DNA of 52,742 nucleotides from Actinomadura harenae (GTDB lineage: Bacteria > Actinomycetota > Actinomycetes > Streptosporangiales > Streptosporangiaceae), in the NCBI RefSeq assembly GCF_003696215.1, contig NZ_RFFG01000054.1, forward strand, positions 1 to 52,742. Reading direction: 5' to 3'. Each line of letters begins with the position of its first letter. Within the stretch, counting starts at the first letter, position 1. Positions 42,875-50,250 of this stretch are shown here, one piece after another. The notes beneath the pieces were generated by a model. That model was not told the origin of the DNA. It worked only from the letters and a program-made list of their open reading frames with translations, and searched no databases. The translations under genes and the position numbers were made by a program.

Positions 42875-43258
42875 TCAGTTCCCCCGTCCCGGCCCGGACG
42901 GCGGCGAAGACGGCGTCACGAGGCCCGTGGCCTGGAGGTAGTCGGTGAGGGCCTGGTCCCGGCCGGGCGGGCCCGGCAGCCGGGACGCACCGCGCCGGAC
43001 GACGGCGGACCCGGCGGCGGCCAGCCCGCCGAGCACCACCACGGTCACCAGCAGGACGCCCACGGACGAGGTGCCGGTCGAGCACGTCCCGCCGCGTCCC
43101 AGGTGCGGCTTCCCGAGCTCGAGCCGTGGCCGGTAGCCGTAGCCGACGTCGCAGGCGGACGCCTTCTGCGGCGCGAGCGGCAACGCGAGACAGGCCGCGA
43201 GCGCGCCGAGCACGACGACCCGGGCGGCGCCGGAGAACACCCCGCGGACGGCGGTCAT
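42875..43258 (-). CDS. Small exported single-pass protein
   Basis: A 127-residue protein with a signal peptide (VVVLGALAACLALPLAPQKASA, cleavage near residue 35), two cysteines in the exposed part (ACDVGYGY and GGTCSTG), a membrane helix (about 66-84) and a Pro/Ser/Gly-rich cytoplasmic tail of about 40 residues. ATG at 43258 overlaps the stop of the PrsW-like gene as ATGA. Unknown function. Its fixed place between the PrsW-like and deaminase-like genes suggests a complex. Confidence 0.75.
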   Translation of the reverse strand: MTAVRGVFSGAARVVVLGALAACLALPLAPQKASACDVGYGYRPRLELGKPHLGRGGTCSTGTSSVGVLLVTVVVLGGLAAAGSAVVRRGASRLPGPPGRDQALTDYLQATGLVTPSSPPSGPGRGN

Positions 43259-44721
43259 GACGCCGCCCCCGCCCGGGTGAGGCCGTTCGCCTTCAGTCGC
43301 ATGACCTTCGCACGCAACGGTCCACCTGCTTCCGGGTCGGACGACGCGAGGTCGAGCTGGGCGCATTGGAGCCGGTACACGGCGAGCGCGGCGGCCGGGC
43401 CGTGCCGCTTCCAGGTGCCCGCGAGCGTCCACAGCCGAAGGGGCGGGTCGGCGAGGAAGTACGCCTCGACGGACGTGATCGGGCCGCCTGGCTCGGCCCG
43501 CGCGAGGATCGCCGTCCGGGCCGTCGCGGCACGCGCCCGCAGGCCCGTGACCAGCAGCAGAACGGCCACGACGGCGAACGGGAGCTGAGGCAGCAGCCAC
43601 AGCGCCGGCGACGCGATCAGGGTGTCGAACGTCCCCCCGGCGGACAGGTGCTCGTGGGTGATCTTCGACAGCCATCCCGCCAGCGTCTCGGAGCCCGCCG
43701 TGCCGCCGACCGCCGTGGCGAACGCCGCGAGGACGGTCCGGGTGCGGTTCTCGCGCGGGCCGGTCAGCGCCAACGCCAGGCCGCCGCCGAGCAGCGCGCC
43801 GAACAGCACGGACCCGCCGAGCAACCCGATCGACTGCCGGATCCAGTACTCGAACCCGCCGGTCGCGCCGTTGACGAACGTCAGCGACCCGTACAACCGG
43901 ATGAACAGGACGCTCTCCACGAACGCGCAGCCCAGCCCCGTCGCCGCGCCGAGGACGAACCCGGTGACCACGTCCACGACCCGGTGCCGCAACAGGAGCA
44001 GCAGGACGACGACCCCGGCGGCGACGGCCAGCGCGTTCACCACGAACAGGTGGAGGACCGCGAGGTCGATCATGCGGAACTGGTCCCGCACCTGGCCGCC
44101 GAGCGCGTTCAGGTCGTCCAGCGCGGATCCCGAGCTCGTCGGACGCGGCAGCAGGTAGCCGCCGATCGTGCCGAGCGCGAGGCCGCTGAACGCCCGGCCG
44201 AGCCCGAACACGATCAGCGCGCCCCAGCCGAACGCGGCGGCCAGGAGCGTGAGCGGCACCCGCCCGAACCGCTGCCCGAGATGCAGGACGGCCAGCACGA
44301 ACGCCGTTCCGGGCACGCACAGCAGCGCATCCCCCGGATAGGAGAACACGACCGTCAGCGCGAGCAGCGCGAACGGGCCGAGCAGCACGGCGACCGTCGC
44401 CCAGACGAGGGCGGCCTCGCGGCGTCCCTCCGGGCGGGTGATCCGCGCGTACACCTGGAGCGCCGCGCCGAGCACGATGCCCGCGACGACCGTCCAGAAG
44501 ACGGCTTTCGGCATGGAGAGCAGCCGTCCGAGCGACCCGGACGCGCCGGGGTCCCGCACGAAGATCGACAGGGTCGGCTCGTTCGGCGAGAGGTGCGGGC
44601 GCATGAGGTTGAGCAGGAGTTCCAGCAGGTAGAGCGCGATCGTGACGCGGGCGAACAGCAGCGCCCGGTCGCGCGCCGGGGAGTCCTCGCGCGGCGGTTC
44701 CGCGGCCTGCGGGCCGGTCAC
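43255..44721 (-). CDS. PrsW-like polytopic membrane protein, motif-degenerate
   Basis: A 488-residue protein with about ten membrane helices. RHRVVDVVTGFVLGAATGLGCAFVES (about 245-270, read in two parts) resembles the PrsW glutamic intramembrane protease helix that normally reads GLGFALVEN: Glu 269 is kept but the Phe is Cys 265. The EExxK helix preceding it in PrsW is absent. A long cytoplasmic C-terminal region follows the last helix. It may be a non-proteolytic relative. GTG 44721 overlaps the upstream stop as GTGA, and its own stop overlaps the next gene as ATGA. Confidence 0.7.
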   Translation of the reverse strand: MTGPQAAEPPREDSPARDRALLFARVTIALYLLELLLNLMRPHLSPNEPTLSIFVRDPGASGSLGRLLSMPKAVFWTVVAGIVLGAALQVYARITRPEGRREAALVWATVAVLLGPFALLALTVVFSYPGDALLCVPGTAFVLAVLHLGQRFGRVPLTLLAAAFGWGALIVFGLGRAFSGLALGTIGGYLLPRPTSSGSALDDLNALGGQVRDQFRMIDLAVLHLFVVNALAVAAGVVVLLLLLRHRVVDVVTGFVLGAATGLGCAFVESVLFIRLYGSLTFVNGATGGFEYWIRQSIGLLGGSVLFGALLGGGLALALTGPRENRTRTVLAAFATAVGGTAGSETLAGWLSKITHEHLSAGGTFDTLIASPALWLLPQLPFAVVAVLLLVTGLRARAATARTAILARAEPGGPITSVEAYFLADPPLRLWTLAGTWKRHGPAAALAVYRLQCAQLDLASSDPEAGGPLRAKVMRLKANGLTRAGAAS

Positions 44722-45059
44722 GGCGCGCCTCCCGGGAAGCTCGGCATGCTCGGCAGCGCGGGCATGCTCGGCACGGACGGCATGCTCGGCATCCCGGTCG
44801 GGAAATCGGACGGCAGGTCCGTGGGGAAGTCCGTCGGGAAGTCCGTGGGCATCTGTGGCACGGACGGTGTCCGCTGACCGCCCGGGGCCTGGCCGGGCAT
44901 CCGCGGGAGCGCGGGCATCGCCGGGGCGGGCGGGTCGTTCGCCCCCGAGAAGTCGATCACCAGCCCCGCGGCCAGCGCCGCCAGGCCGACGACCGCCCCC
45001 ATGGTCATCAGCCGGGTCAGGCGCCGCGTCCCGGATGCGGTCCCGCTCACCATGCTCAT
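44718..45059 (-). CDS. Short membrane protein with Pro-rich repeat tail
   Basis: A 113-residue first gene of the operon. One membrane helix (residues about 18-36, TMGAVVGLAALAAGLVIDF) is followed by a low-complexity exported or periplasmic tail. Units of T-D-F-P type (TDFPTDFPTDLPSDFP, 72-87) are followed by P-S-M-P type units (89-107). ATGs at 45059 and 45053 are both possible; no strong ribosome binding site. No family recognised. The tail could be a spacer through the cell wall. Confidence 0.68.
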   Translation of the reverse strand: MSMVSGTASGTRRLTRLMTMGAVVGLAALAAGLVIDFSGANDPPAPAMPALPRMPGQAPGGQRTPSVPQMPTDFPTDFPTDLPSDFPTGMPSMPSVPSMPALPSMPSFPGGAP

Positions 45060-45171
45060 CGTCCCGGATCACCCCGTTCACCCGTCGGTGCGGACAGGGT
45101 GGCCCCCTCCGGTACACACCGGGTACACGGGGCGGCCGCCGGCTGGCGGGAGCCGTCCCCCGTGCGGGCGT

Positions 45172-45651
45172 TCAGAGCGCCGAAGCGGCCCGGTTCCGCC
45201 TGAGGCGGAGGGTGGTGACGAGCGCGGCCGTGGCCGATGCGCAGACGAGGTAGCCGACGAGTCCCGCCTCGCCGACCAGGGTCAGGGCGCGTCCGGTGGT
45301 GTCGTAGGCGGCGATGAACGCGCCGCCGGGCGCGCCGAGGTGGTCGCCGAGCCCGAACAGCGCCGCCGCCGGGACGGCGATCTCGTTCGGGGTGTCGCGG
45401 ACGTCCGGGTAGGCCCAGGCGAAGGCGAGGAGCGCCAGGTCGGTGATCGCGAACGCCGCGACCGCCGCCGTCGCGACCCGTCCGCGCGGCAGCGCCAGCG
45501 TCGCGGTGATCAGGGGCGCGAGCAGCACCAGCGGCACGAGACCGAGGGAGAACAGCATCATCGCCGCCAGCCACCCCGGGGCGAGCAGGCGGGCGGCGAG
45601 GGCGACCAGGGTCACGGCGATCTGGAGGAGCAGCAGGGCGCGTCGGGTCAT
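45172..45651 (-). CDS. Hypothetical membrane protein
   Basis: A 159-residue protein with about four membrane segments (about 5-24, 30-52, 60-80, 121-145) and a basic C-terminal end (RLRRNRAASAL). Starts MTRRALLLLQIAVTLVALAARLL. It lies 112 nt upstream of the four-gene operon on the same strand, so it may or may not belong to it. No family recognised. Confidence 0.68.
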   Translation of the reverse strand: MTRRALLLLQIAVTLVALAARLLAPGWLAAMMLFSLGLVPLVLLAPLITATLALPRGRVATAAVAAFAITDLALLAFAWAYPDVRDTPNEIAVPAAALFGLGDHLGAPGGAFIAAYDTTGRALTLVGEAGLVGYLVCASATAALVTTLRLRRNRAASAL

Positions 45652-45792
45652 CCTCCGAGCCTCACCGCCCGGACGCCCCGGCGGCAGCCCCCCGGATACT
45701 CAGATCGCCCCGCCCCGGTACTCAATCACCCTGCGTGACCTCGGCGGCGGGCGCGCGCCGGGGCGTGTCCGGGCCGGCGCTACCATCGACGC

Positions 45793-46437
45793 GTGCCCAC
45801 ACTCATGCTTCCGTTTCTGCTTGTCGTCGCCGTTCTGACCGTCACTCCAGGGCCGGACATGGCCCTGGTGCTCCGAAACGGCGTCCGGGGCGGGCCCAGC
45901 GTCGCGTGGTGGACGGGCCTGGGCTGCTGCCTCGGCATCGCGGTGCACGCCTGCGCCGCCGTGGCCGGGCTGTCGGCGCTGCTCGCCGCGTCCGCCGCGG
46001 CGTTCACGGTCGTCCGGCTGGCGGGGGCCGCCTACCTGGTCTACCTCGGGGCGTCCGCGATCTGGCACGCCCGGCGCGGCCGGAAGGCGGGGCCCGTGAC
46101 CGTGACCGTGACCGTGCCCGTGACCGTCGCGGCGGTCGGCCGGAAGGCCGCGTTCCGGCAGGGGCTGCTCAGCAACCTGCTCAACCCGAAGATCGTGCTG
46201 ATCTTCCTGACGCTGCTGCCGCAGTTCGTCGCGGACGGCGAGCCGCGCCTGGCGACCACGGCCGTGCTGGCCGGGGTGTTCCTGGCCTGCGCCGTCCTGT
46301 GGTGGCGGCTGTTCTCGCTGCTCGTCGGGGCGCTCGGCCGGGTGCTGTCGCGGGAGCGGGTGCGCCGGGTGTTCGACCGCGTCACCGGGACGGTCCTGGT
46401 CGGCCTCGGCCTCCGTATGGCGCTGGAGCACGGCTGA
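45793..46437 (+). CDS. LysE/RhtB-family amino-acid exporter
   Basis: A 214-residue exporter with about six helices. The N-terminal signature VLTVTPGPDMALVLRNGVRGG is diagnostic of LysE/RhtB. SNLLNPKIVLIFLTLLPQFV is the second conserved block. The start is GTG at 45793. The loop between helices 3 and 4 contains a V-T repeat encoded by GTGACC hexamers. Substrate is probably an amino acid or analogue. It is divergent from the hypothetical membrane gene at 45172-45651. Confidence 0.9.
   Translation: MPTLMLPFLLVVAVLTVTPGPDMALVLRNGVRGGPSVAWWTGLGCCLGIAVHACAAVAGLSALLAASAAAFTVVRLAGAAYLVYLGASAIWHARRGRKAGPVTVTVTVPVTVAAVGRKAAFRQGLLSNLLNPKIVLIFLTLLPQFVADGEPRLATTAVLAGVFLACAVLWWRLFSLLVGALGRVLSRERVRRVFDRVTGTVLVGLGLRMALEHG
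46096..46125 (+). repeat. GTGACC hexamer repeat in the LysE gene
   Basis: Five tandem 6-bp units (four GTGACC, one GTGCCC) encode V-T-V-T-V-T-V-P-V-T in a loop of the exporter. Copy change would be in frame. Confidence 0.85.
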
Positions 46438-46506
46438 TCCTCGCGCCGACCGGCGGCACCGGGGCCGCGCAGGCCGGTCCGGCGGGCGACGACGTAGCCT
46501 GGAGGC

Positions 46507-46689
46507 ATGAGGCGCCGCAAGGTGGCGTACGGCATCATGATGGGCACGTGCCTCACGCTGTTCGTCCTGTCCTGGACGGTGGTCGCCCGGTTCAGCCCGC
46601 CGGCCGCCATCGTGATGTCGATCGTGGCCATGGTCATCCCGCCGTTCGCCGCGATCGTCGCCAACTGGGGCATCGACCGCCGGGAGTGA
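46507..46689 (+). CDS. DUF3099-type small membrane protein
   Basis: A 60-residue protein: basic start MRRRKVAYGIMMGTCLTLFVL, then a second helix AAIVMSIVAMVIPPFAAIVAN. This two-helix layout with the IPPFAAIVAN ending is the actinobacterial DUF3099 family. GGAGG lies close before the ATG. Function unknown. Placed between LysE and the TRIC channel on the same strand. Confidence 0.82.
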   Translation: MRRRKVAYGIMMGTCLTLFVLSWTVVARFSPPAAIVMSIVAMVIPPFAAIVANWGIDRRE

Positions 46690-46714
46690 CCGGGCGGCCT
46701 GAGATGATCGCCCG

Positions 46715-47341
46715 GTGAGTGACCTCGGTATTCCCGGCGCGCTCGACCTCGCCGGGATCTTCGTGTTCGCGGTGTCGGGGGCGCTCGCGGCGGTGCAGAA
46801 GCGGCTGGACGTCGTCGGCATGGTCGTCCTGGCCGAGATCACCGCGCTCGGCGGCGGCATCCTGCGCGACGTGGTGATCGGCGCCGTGCCGCCCGCCGCG
46901 TTCACCAGCGTCGGCTACGTGCTCGTCCCGCTGCTGGCGACCGCGATCGTGTTCTTCTGGCATCCCCAGGTCACGCGGATCATGCCGACCGTCATGCTGT
47001 TCGACGCGGCCGGGCTCGGCCTGTTCTGCGTCACCGGCGCGATCAAGGCGCTCGACTACCACCTGTCCCCGCTGCACGCGGTGCTGCTCGGCGTCATCAC
47101 GGCGGTCGGCGGCGGCATCCTGCGCGACATGATGAGCGGGCAGATCCCGTCGGTCCTCTACGACCGGCAGCTGTACGCGCTGCCGTCGCTGGTCGGCGCG
47201 ACGGTCGCGACGCTGCTGTGGCAGGAGGGACTGCACGGGGCGTCGGTCTCGGCGGGAGCGGCGCTGCTGGCGTTCGGGCTGCGGGTGGCGGCGATGCGCT
47301 GGAACTGGCGGACGCCGCGCGCCCGGGGCGTCCGCGACTGA
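46715..47341 (+). CDS. TRIC-type cation channel (UPF0126)
   Basis: A 208-residue seven-helix protein with an internal repeat. GGGILRDVV (46-54) and GGGILRDMM (132-140) are the paired signature of bacterial TRIC homologues, which form trimeric monovalent-cation channels. Start GTG at 46715 (MSDLGIPGALDLAGIFVFAVSG). It lies 25 nt after the DUF3099 gene and is probably in the same transcript. Confidence 0.9.
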   Translation: MSDLGIPGALDLAGIFVFAVSGALAAVQKRLDVVGMVVLAEITALGGGILRDVVIGAVPPAAFTSVGYVLVPLLATAIVFFWHPQVTRIMPTVMLFDAAGLGLFCVTGAIKALDYHLSPLHAVLLGVITAVGGGILRDMMSGQIPSVLYDRQLYALPSLVGATVATLLWQEGLHGASVSAGAALLAFGLRVAAMRWNWRTPRARGVRD

Positions 47342-47402
47342 CGTCCATGGAGCATCCGTCCGGCCGGCCGGCGGACGGGGAACGAGGGAGTAGTTTCGAG
47401 GC

Positions 47403-48218
47403 ATGGGGCGGATCACGGTGCGCAGGCCGGTGGAACGGCTGGTGGTGGGGGGCGCGCGGAACCGGCGGGCGGACACGCTCGCGGTCGAGGAGCCGCTGGA
47501 GATCCGGGTGGCGGGCACGCCGCTCACGATCACGATGCGGACGCCCGGCGACGACTTCGACCTGGTGTCGGGGTTCCTGGCGGCGGAGGGGATCGTCGGG
47601 TCGGCGGACGACATCGCGGCCATGCGGTACTGCGCCGACACCCATGAGCAGAACACCCTGGACGTCGTGCTCGCCCCGGGCGTCCGGCCGCCGGACGCGT
47701 CGCACGTCCGCGCGTTCACCACGACCAGCGCGTGCGGGGTCTGCGGCAAGTCGAGCATCGAGGCGCTGCGGGCCGAGCGGCGGCGGTACGACGTCGCGGC
47801 CGACCCCCTCGAGCTGGACGCCGGGGTCCTCGCCGGGATGCCCGACGCGCTGCGCGCGGCCCAGCGCGTGTTCGACCGGACGGGCGGCCTGCACGCGGCG
47901 GGCCTGTTCGACGCGTCCGGGAAGCTGCTGGCGCTGCGCGAGGACGTCGGACGGCACAACGCGGTCGACAAGGTCGTCGGGTGGGCGCTGCGCGACGGCC
48001 GCCTCCCCCTGACCGGGACGGTGCTCATGGTGAGCGGCCGGGCGTCGTTCGAGCTGACGCAGAAGGCGACGGGCGCGGGGATCCCCGTCCTGGCGGCGGT
48101 GTCGGCCCCGTCCTCGCTGGCGGTGGAGCTGGCCGAGGACGCCGGGATGACCCTCGTCGGTTTTCTTCGTGGTACGACGATGAACATCTACAGCGGTGAG
48201 CACCGAATTCGCGCGTGA
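47403..48218 (+). CDS. fdhD: Formate dehydrogenase sulfurtransferase FdhD
   Basis: A 271-residue FdhD that passes sulfur from a cysteine desulfurase to the molybdenum cofactor of formate dehydrogenase. The transfer cysteines are in TSACGVCGKSSIEAL (Cys 111 and 114). LREDVGRHNAVDKVVG and VSGRASFELTQKA are the other family blocks. It stands alone. Together with selAB and tRNA-Sec in the same window it implies a formate dehydrogenase, possibly a selenoenzyme, elsewhere in the genome. Confidence 0.95.
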   Translation: MGRITVRRPVERLVVGGARNRRADTLAVEEPLEIRVAGTPLTITMRTPGDDFDLVSGFLAAEGIVGSADDIAAMRYCADTHEQNTLDVVLAPGVRPPDASHVRAFTTTSACGVCGKSSIEALRAERRRYDVAADPLELDAGVLAGMPDALRAAQRVFDRTGGLHAAGLFDASGKLLALREDVGRHNAVDKVVGWALRDGRLPLTGTVLMVSGRASFELTQKATGAGIPVLAAVSAPSSLAVELAEDAGMTLVGFLRGTTMNIYSGEHRIRA

Positions 48219-48300
48219 TGTGACTACTCACCGGTAGCCCACGTCGGTAGCCTGCTCCCCATTCCACTTGTGCGGAAGTGGCGGAAGTGAAGGAGCGGTC

Positions 48301-49236
48301 ATGACCGAGTCCCTGTCACCCCGGGGGACGGACTTCACGATCGACGAACGGCATCCCCCGATCCGGCCGCGCCGGGTGACCTTCGACTGGTCGTCCACGC
48401 CGCTGCACTGGATCCCGGGGGACCCGGTCGCCACGCACATCATCAACTCCTTCCATATCGTCCTGCCCGAGGGCGAGAAGTGGTTCATCCAGGCCGTCCG
48501 GGACGCCCGGCCCTACCTGCGCGACGAGAAGCTGCTGGAGGAGATCCGCGGGTTCATCGGCCAGGAGATGGTGCACGCGCGGTCGCACCAGGGCGTGCTC
48601 GACCAGCTCCTGGAGGCCAACGGGATCGACACCGAGAAGATCACGTCCCAGATGGCCGCGGGCAACGCGCAGCGCCCGGCGGACATGGAGCGGCTGAAGG
48701 CCAGGTCGCCGCGCGCCTGGCGGCGCCGGCTGCGGTTCGAGCTCGCCGCGGTCTCCTCGATCGAGCACTACACCGCCGTCCTGGGCCAGTGGATCATGGA
48801 CAACCGGCGGCTGGACGCGGCGGGCGTCGACCCGACCATGCTGGACCTGCTGCGCTGGCACGGCGCCGAGGAGGTCGAGCACCGGTCGGTGGTGTTCGAC
48901 ACCTACCAGGCGATGGGCGGCCGCTACCCGATGCGCGTGGCCGCGTGGGCCGCGTCACTGTTCTTCCTGTACTGGGCGCTCATCGGCGGCTCGCTCTACC
49001 TGATGAAGCAGGACCCGACCGTCCGGGGGAAGGTGACGCTGCCGCGCGTGTGGCTCTCCTACCGCCGCTCGGTGCGCAAGGGGCACGTCCCGGGCATCTT
49101 CCGGCTGCTGCTCGGCGAGGCCCCGGTCTACCTGCGGCCGTCCCACCACCCGTCGCAGATCTGCTCGACGCCGCGCGCGCTCGACTACCTCATGGCGTCC
49201 CCCGCCGCGAAGGCCGCCGGGCACGACCCGTACTAA
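48301..49236 (+). CDS. PF10118-type metal-dependent hydrolase
   Basis: A 311-residue protein of the predicted metal-dependent hydrolase family. Carboxylate/histidine clusters suited to a di-metal, ferritin-like helical core are GFIGQEMVHARSHQ (about residues 91-104) and HGAEEVEHRSVVFDTYQ (about 191-207). FHIVLPEGEKWFI near residue 55 is family-typical. ATG 48301 has AAGGAG upstream; an upstream in-frame ATG is not supported. The reaction is unproven; some relatives act on lipids. A strong hairpin follows, so it ends its transcript. Confidence 0.85.
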   Translation: MTESLSPRGTDFTIDERHPPIRPRRVTFDWSSTPLHWIPGDPVATHIINSFHIVLPEGEKWFIQAVRDARPYLRDEKLLEEIRGFIGQEMVHARSHQGVLDQLLEANGIDTEKITSQMAAGNAQRPADMERLKARSPRAWRRRLRFELAAVSSIEHYTAVLGQWIMDNRRLDAAGVDPTMLDLLRWHGAEEVEHRSVVFDTYQAMGGRYPMRVAAWAASLFFLYWALIGGSLYLMKQDPTVRGKVTLPRVWLSYRRSVRKGHVPGIFRLLLGEAPVYLRPSHHPSQICSTPRALDYLMASPAAKAAGHDPY

Positions 49237-49250
49237 GCCCCGCCGCGGGC

Positions 49251-49279
49251 GCCGCGCCCGGACGACGTCCAGGCGCGGC
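49251..49279 (+). terminator. Hairpin after the PF10118 gene
   Basis: GCCGCGCC (49251-49258) and GGCGCGGC (49272-49279) pair perfectly, with an inner GGAC/GTCC stem. It starts 15 nt after the stop. Confidence 0.65.
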
Positions 49280-49368
49280 GTTCCGGCATGCCCGAGCGCC
49301 TCTGGAAGCACGCGCCCGCGCGGGCGGGCCGGGCATGGTGGTGTGAGTCACTCGTGACCCGGCGCGAC

Positions 49369-49399
49369 TTGACCGGTGACCCGTCCGCGCGATTAATTA
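49369..49399 (+). promoter_or_regulatory. Promoter giving a leaderless M24 mRNA
   Basis: TTGACC (49369-49374) and the AT-rich TTAATTAA (49393-49400) are spaced 17-18 nt apart as -35 and -10 elements. The GTG at 49405 falls where transcription should begin, and no ribosome binding site is present. The -10 core sits within CGAT-N8-ATCG, a possible operator. Confidence 0.6.
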
Positions 49400-49404
49400 A
49401 CATC

Positions 49405-50250
49405 GTGTCCAATAATGTCGCGCTCGCCCGCACCGACAACGCGGCGGAGCTTGAGCGCTTCCGCGAGGTCCAGCGATTGTGCTACCAGTGCGCCGAGGAG
49501 ATCGCGGCCACCCTCGAACCCGGCGTGACCGAACGCGAGGCGTGCCGCCGCATGCGGCGCTGGCTGCGCGAACGCGGCGTGGACGACTGGCTGCACACGC
49601 CGTTCGCCTGGTTCGGCGACCGCACCGCCTTCCAGGGCTTCAAGGTGCCCACCCAGTTCCTGCCGAGCAACAGGCGGCTGGAGGAGGGCATGCCCTACAT
49701 CCTCGACATGGCCCCGGTGAAGAAGGGCTTCTCCGCCGACATCGGCTACGGGGGCGTGCTCGGCGAGAACCGGATCTGGGAGCGGCTCGACACCGACCTC
49801 GCCGAGTACCGGACGCTCATCCTCGGCCTCGTGCGCGAGCGCCGCACGTTCGCCGACATCTACACCGAGGTGGACGCCCTGATCGACCGGCAGGGCCACC
49901 AGAACCGGCACCGCAAGTACCCGGGACGCGTCATCGGGCACCAGGTCGGGATCATCGGCGGGCCGCTGCCGAAGGGCGTCGGGTTCCCGTTCGGGGTCCG
50001 GTTCCTCCAGACCATCGGCCGCGAGCTCGTCAAGGAACGCCTCGAGGGCCGCTCGCCGCTGTGGAACGGCGCGAAGCAGTCCCAGCATCCGCCGACACCG
50101 GGCCTCTGGGCCGTCGAGCCGCACATCGGGTTCCGCGGCGTCGGCGTGAAGTTCGAGGAGCTCCTCGTCGTCACCGAGGACGACGCGTACTGGCTCGACG
50201 ACGACCTGCCCCACGTCCACCGCTGGGCCGCACGAAAGGCCGCCTCATGA
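49405..50250 (+). CDS. M24-family (pita-bread fold) metallopeptidase-like protein
   Basis: A 281-residue protein with all five M24 metal ligands in place: Asp 101 (YILDMAP), Asp 112 (SADIGYGG), His 179 (IGHQVGI), Glu 238 (AVEPHIG) and Glu 251 (KFEELLVV). It could be an Xaa-Pro/methionine aminopeptidase-like enzyme or a creatinase-like hydrolase. GTG 49405 is chosen since the promoter lies directly before it. An open frame extends back to 49288, across that promoter. Its stop overlaps the EphD-like gene (ATGA). Confidence 0.85.
   Translation: MSNNVALARTDNAAELERFREVQRLCYQCAEEIAATLEPGVTEREACRRMRRWLRERGVDDWLHTPFAWFGDRTAFQGFKVPTQFLPSNRRLEEGMPYILDMAPVKKGFSADIGYGGVLGENRIWERLDTDLAEYRTLILGLVRERRTFADIYTEVDALIDRQGHQNRHRKYPGRVIGHQVGIIGGPLPKGVGFPFGVRFLQTIGRELVKERLEGRSPLWNGAKQSQHPPTPGLWAVEPHIGFRGVGVKFEELLVVTEDDAYWLDDDLPHVHRWAARKAAS

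Noticed and set aside
49288..49404. Longer N-terminus for the M24 protein
   Set aside because: The added 39 residues would cover the promoter and do not resemble the family; homology begins at SNNVALARTDN.
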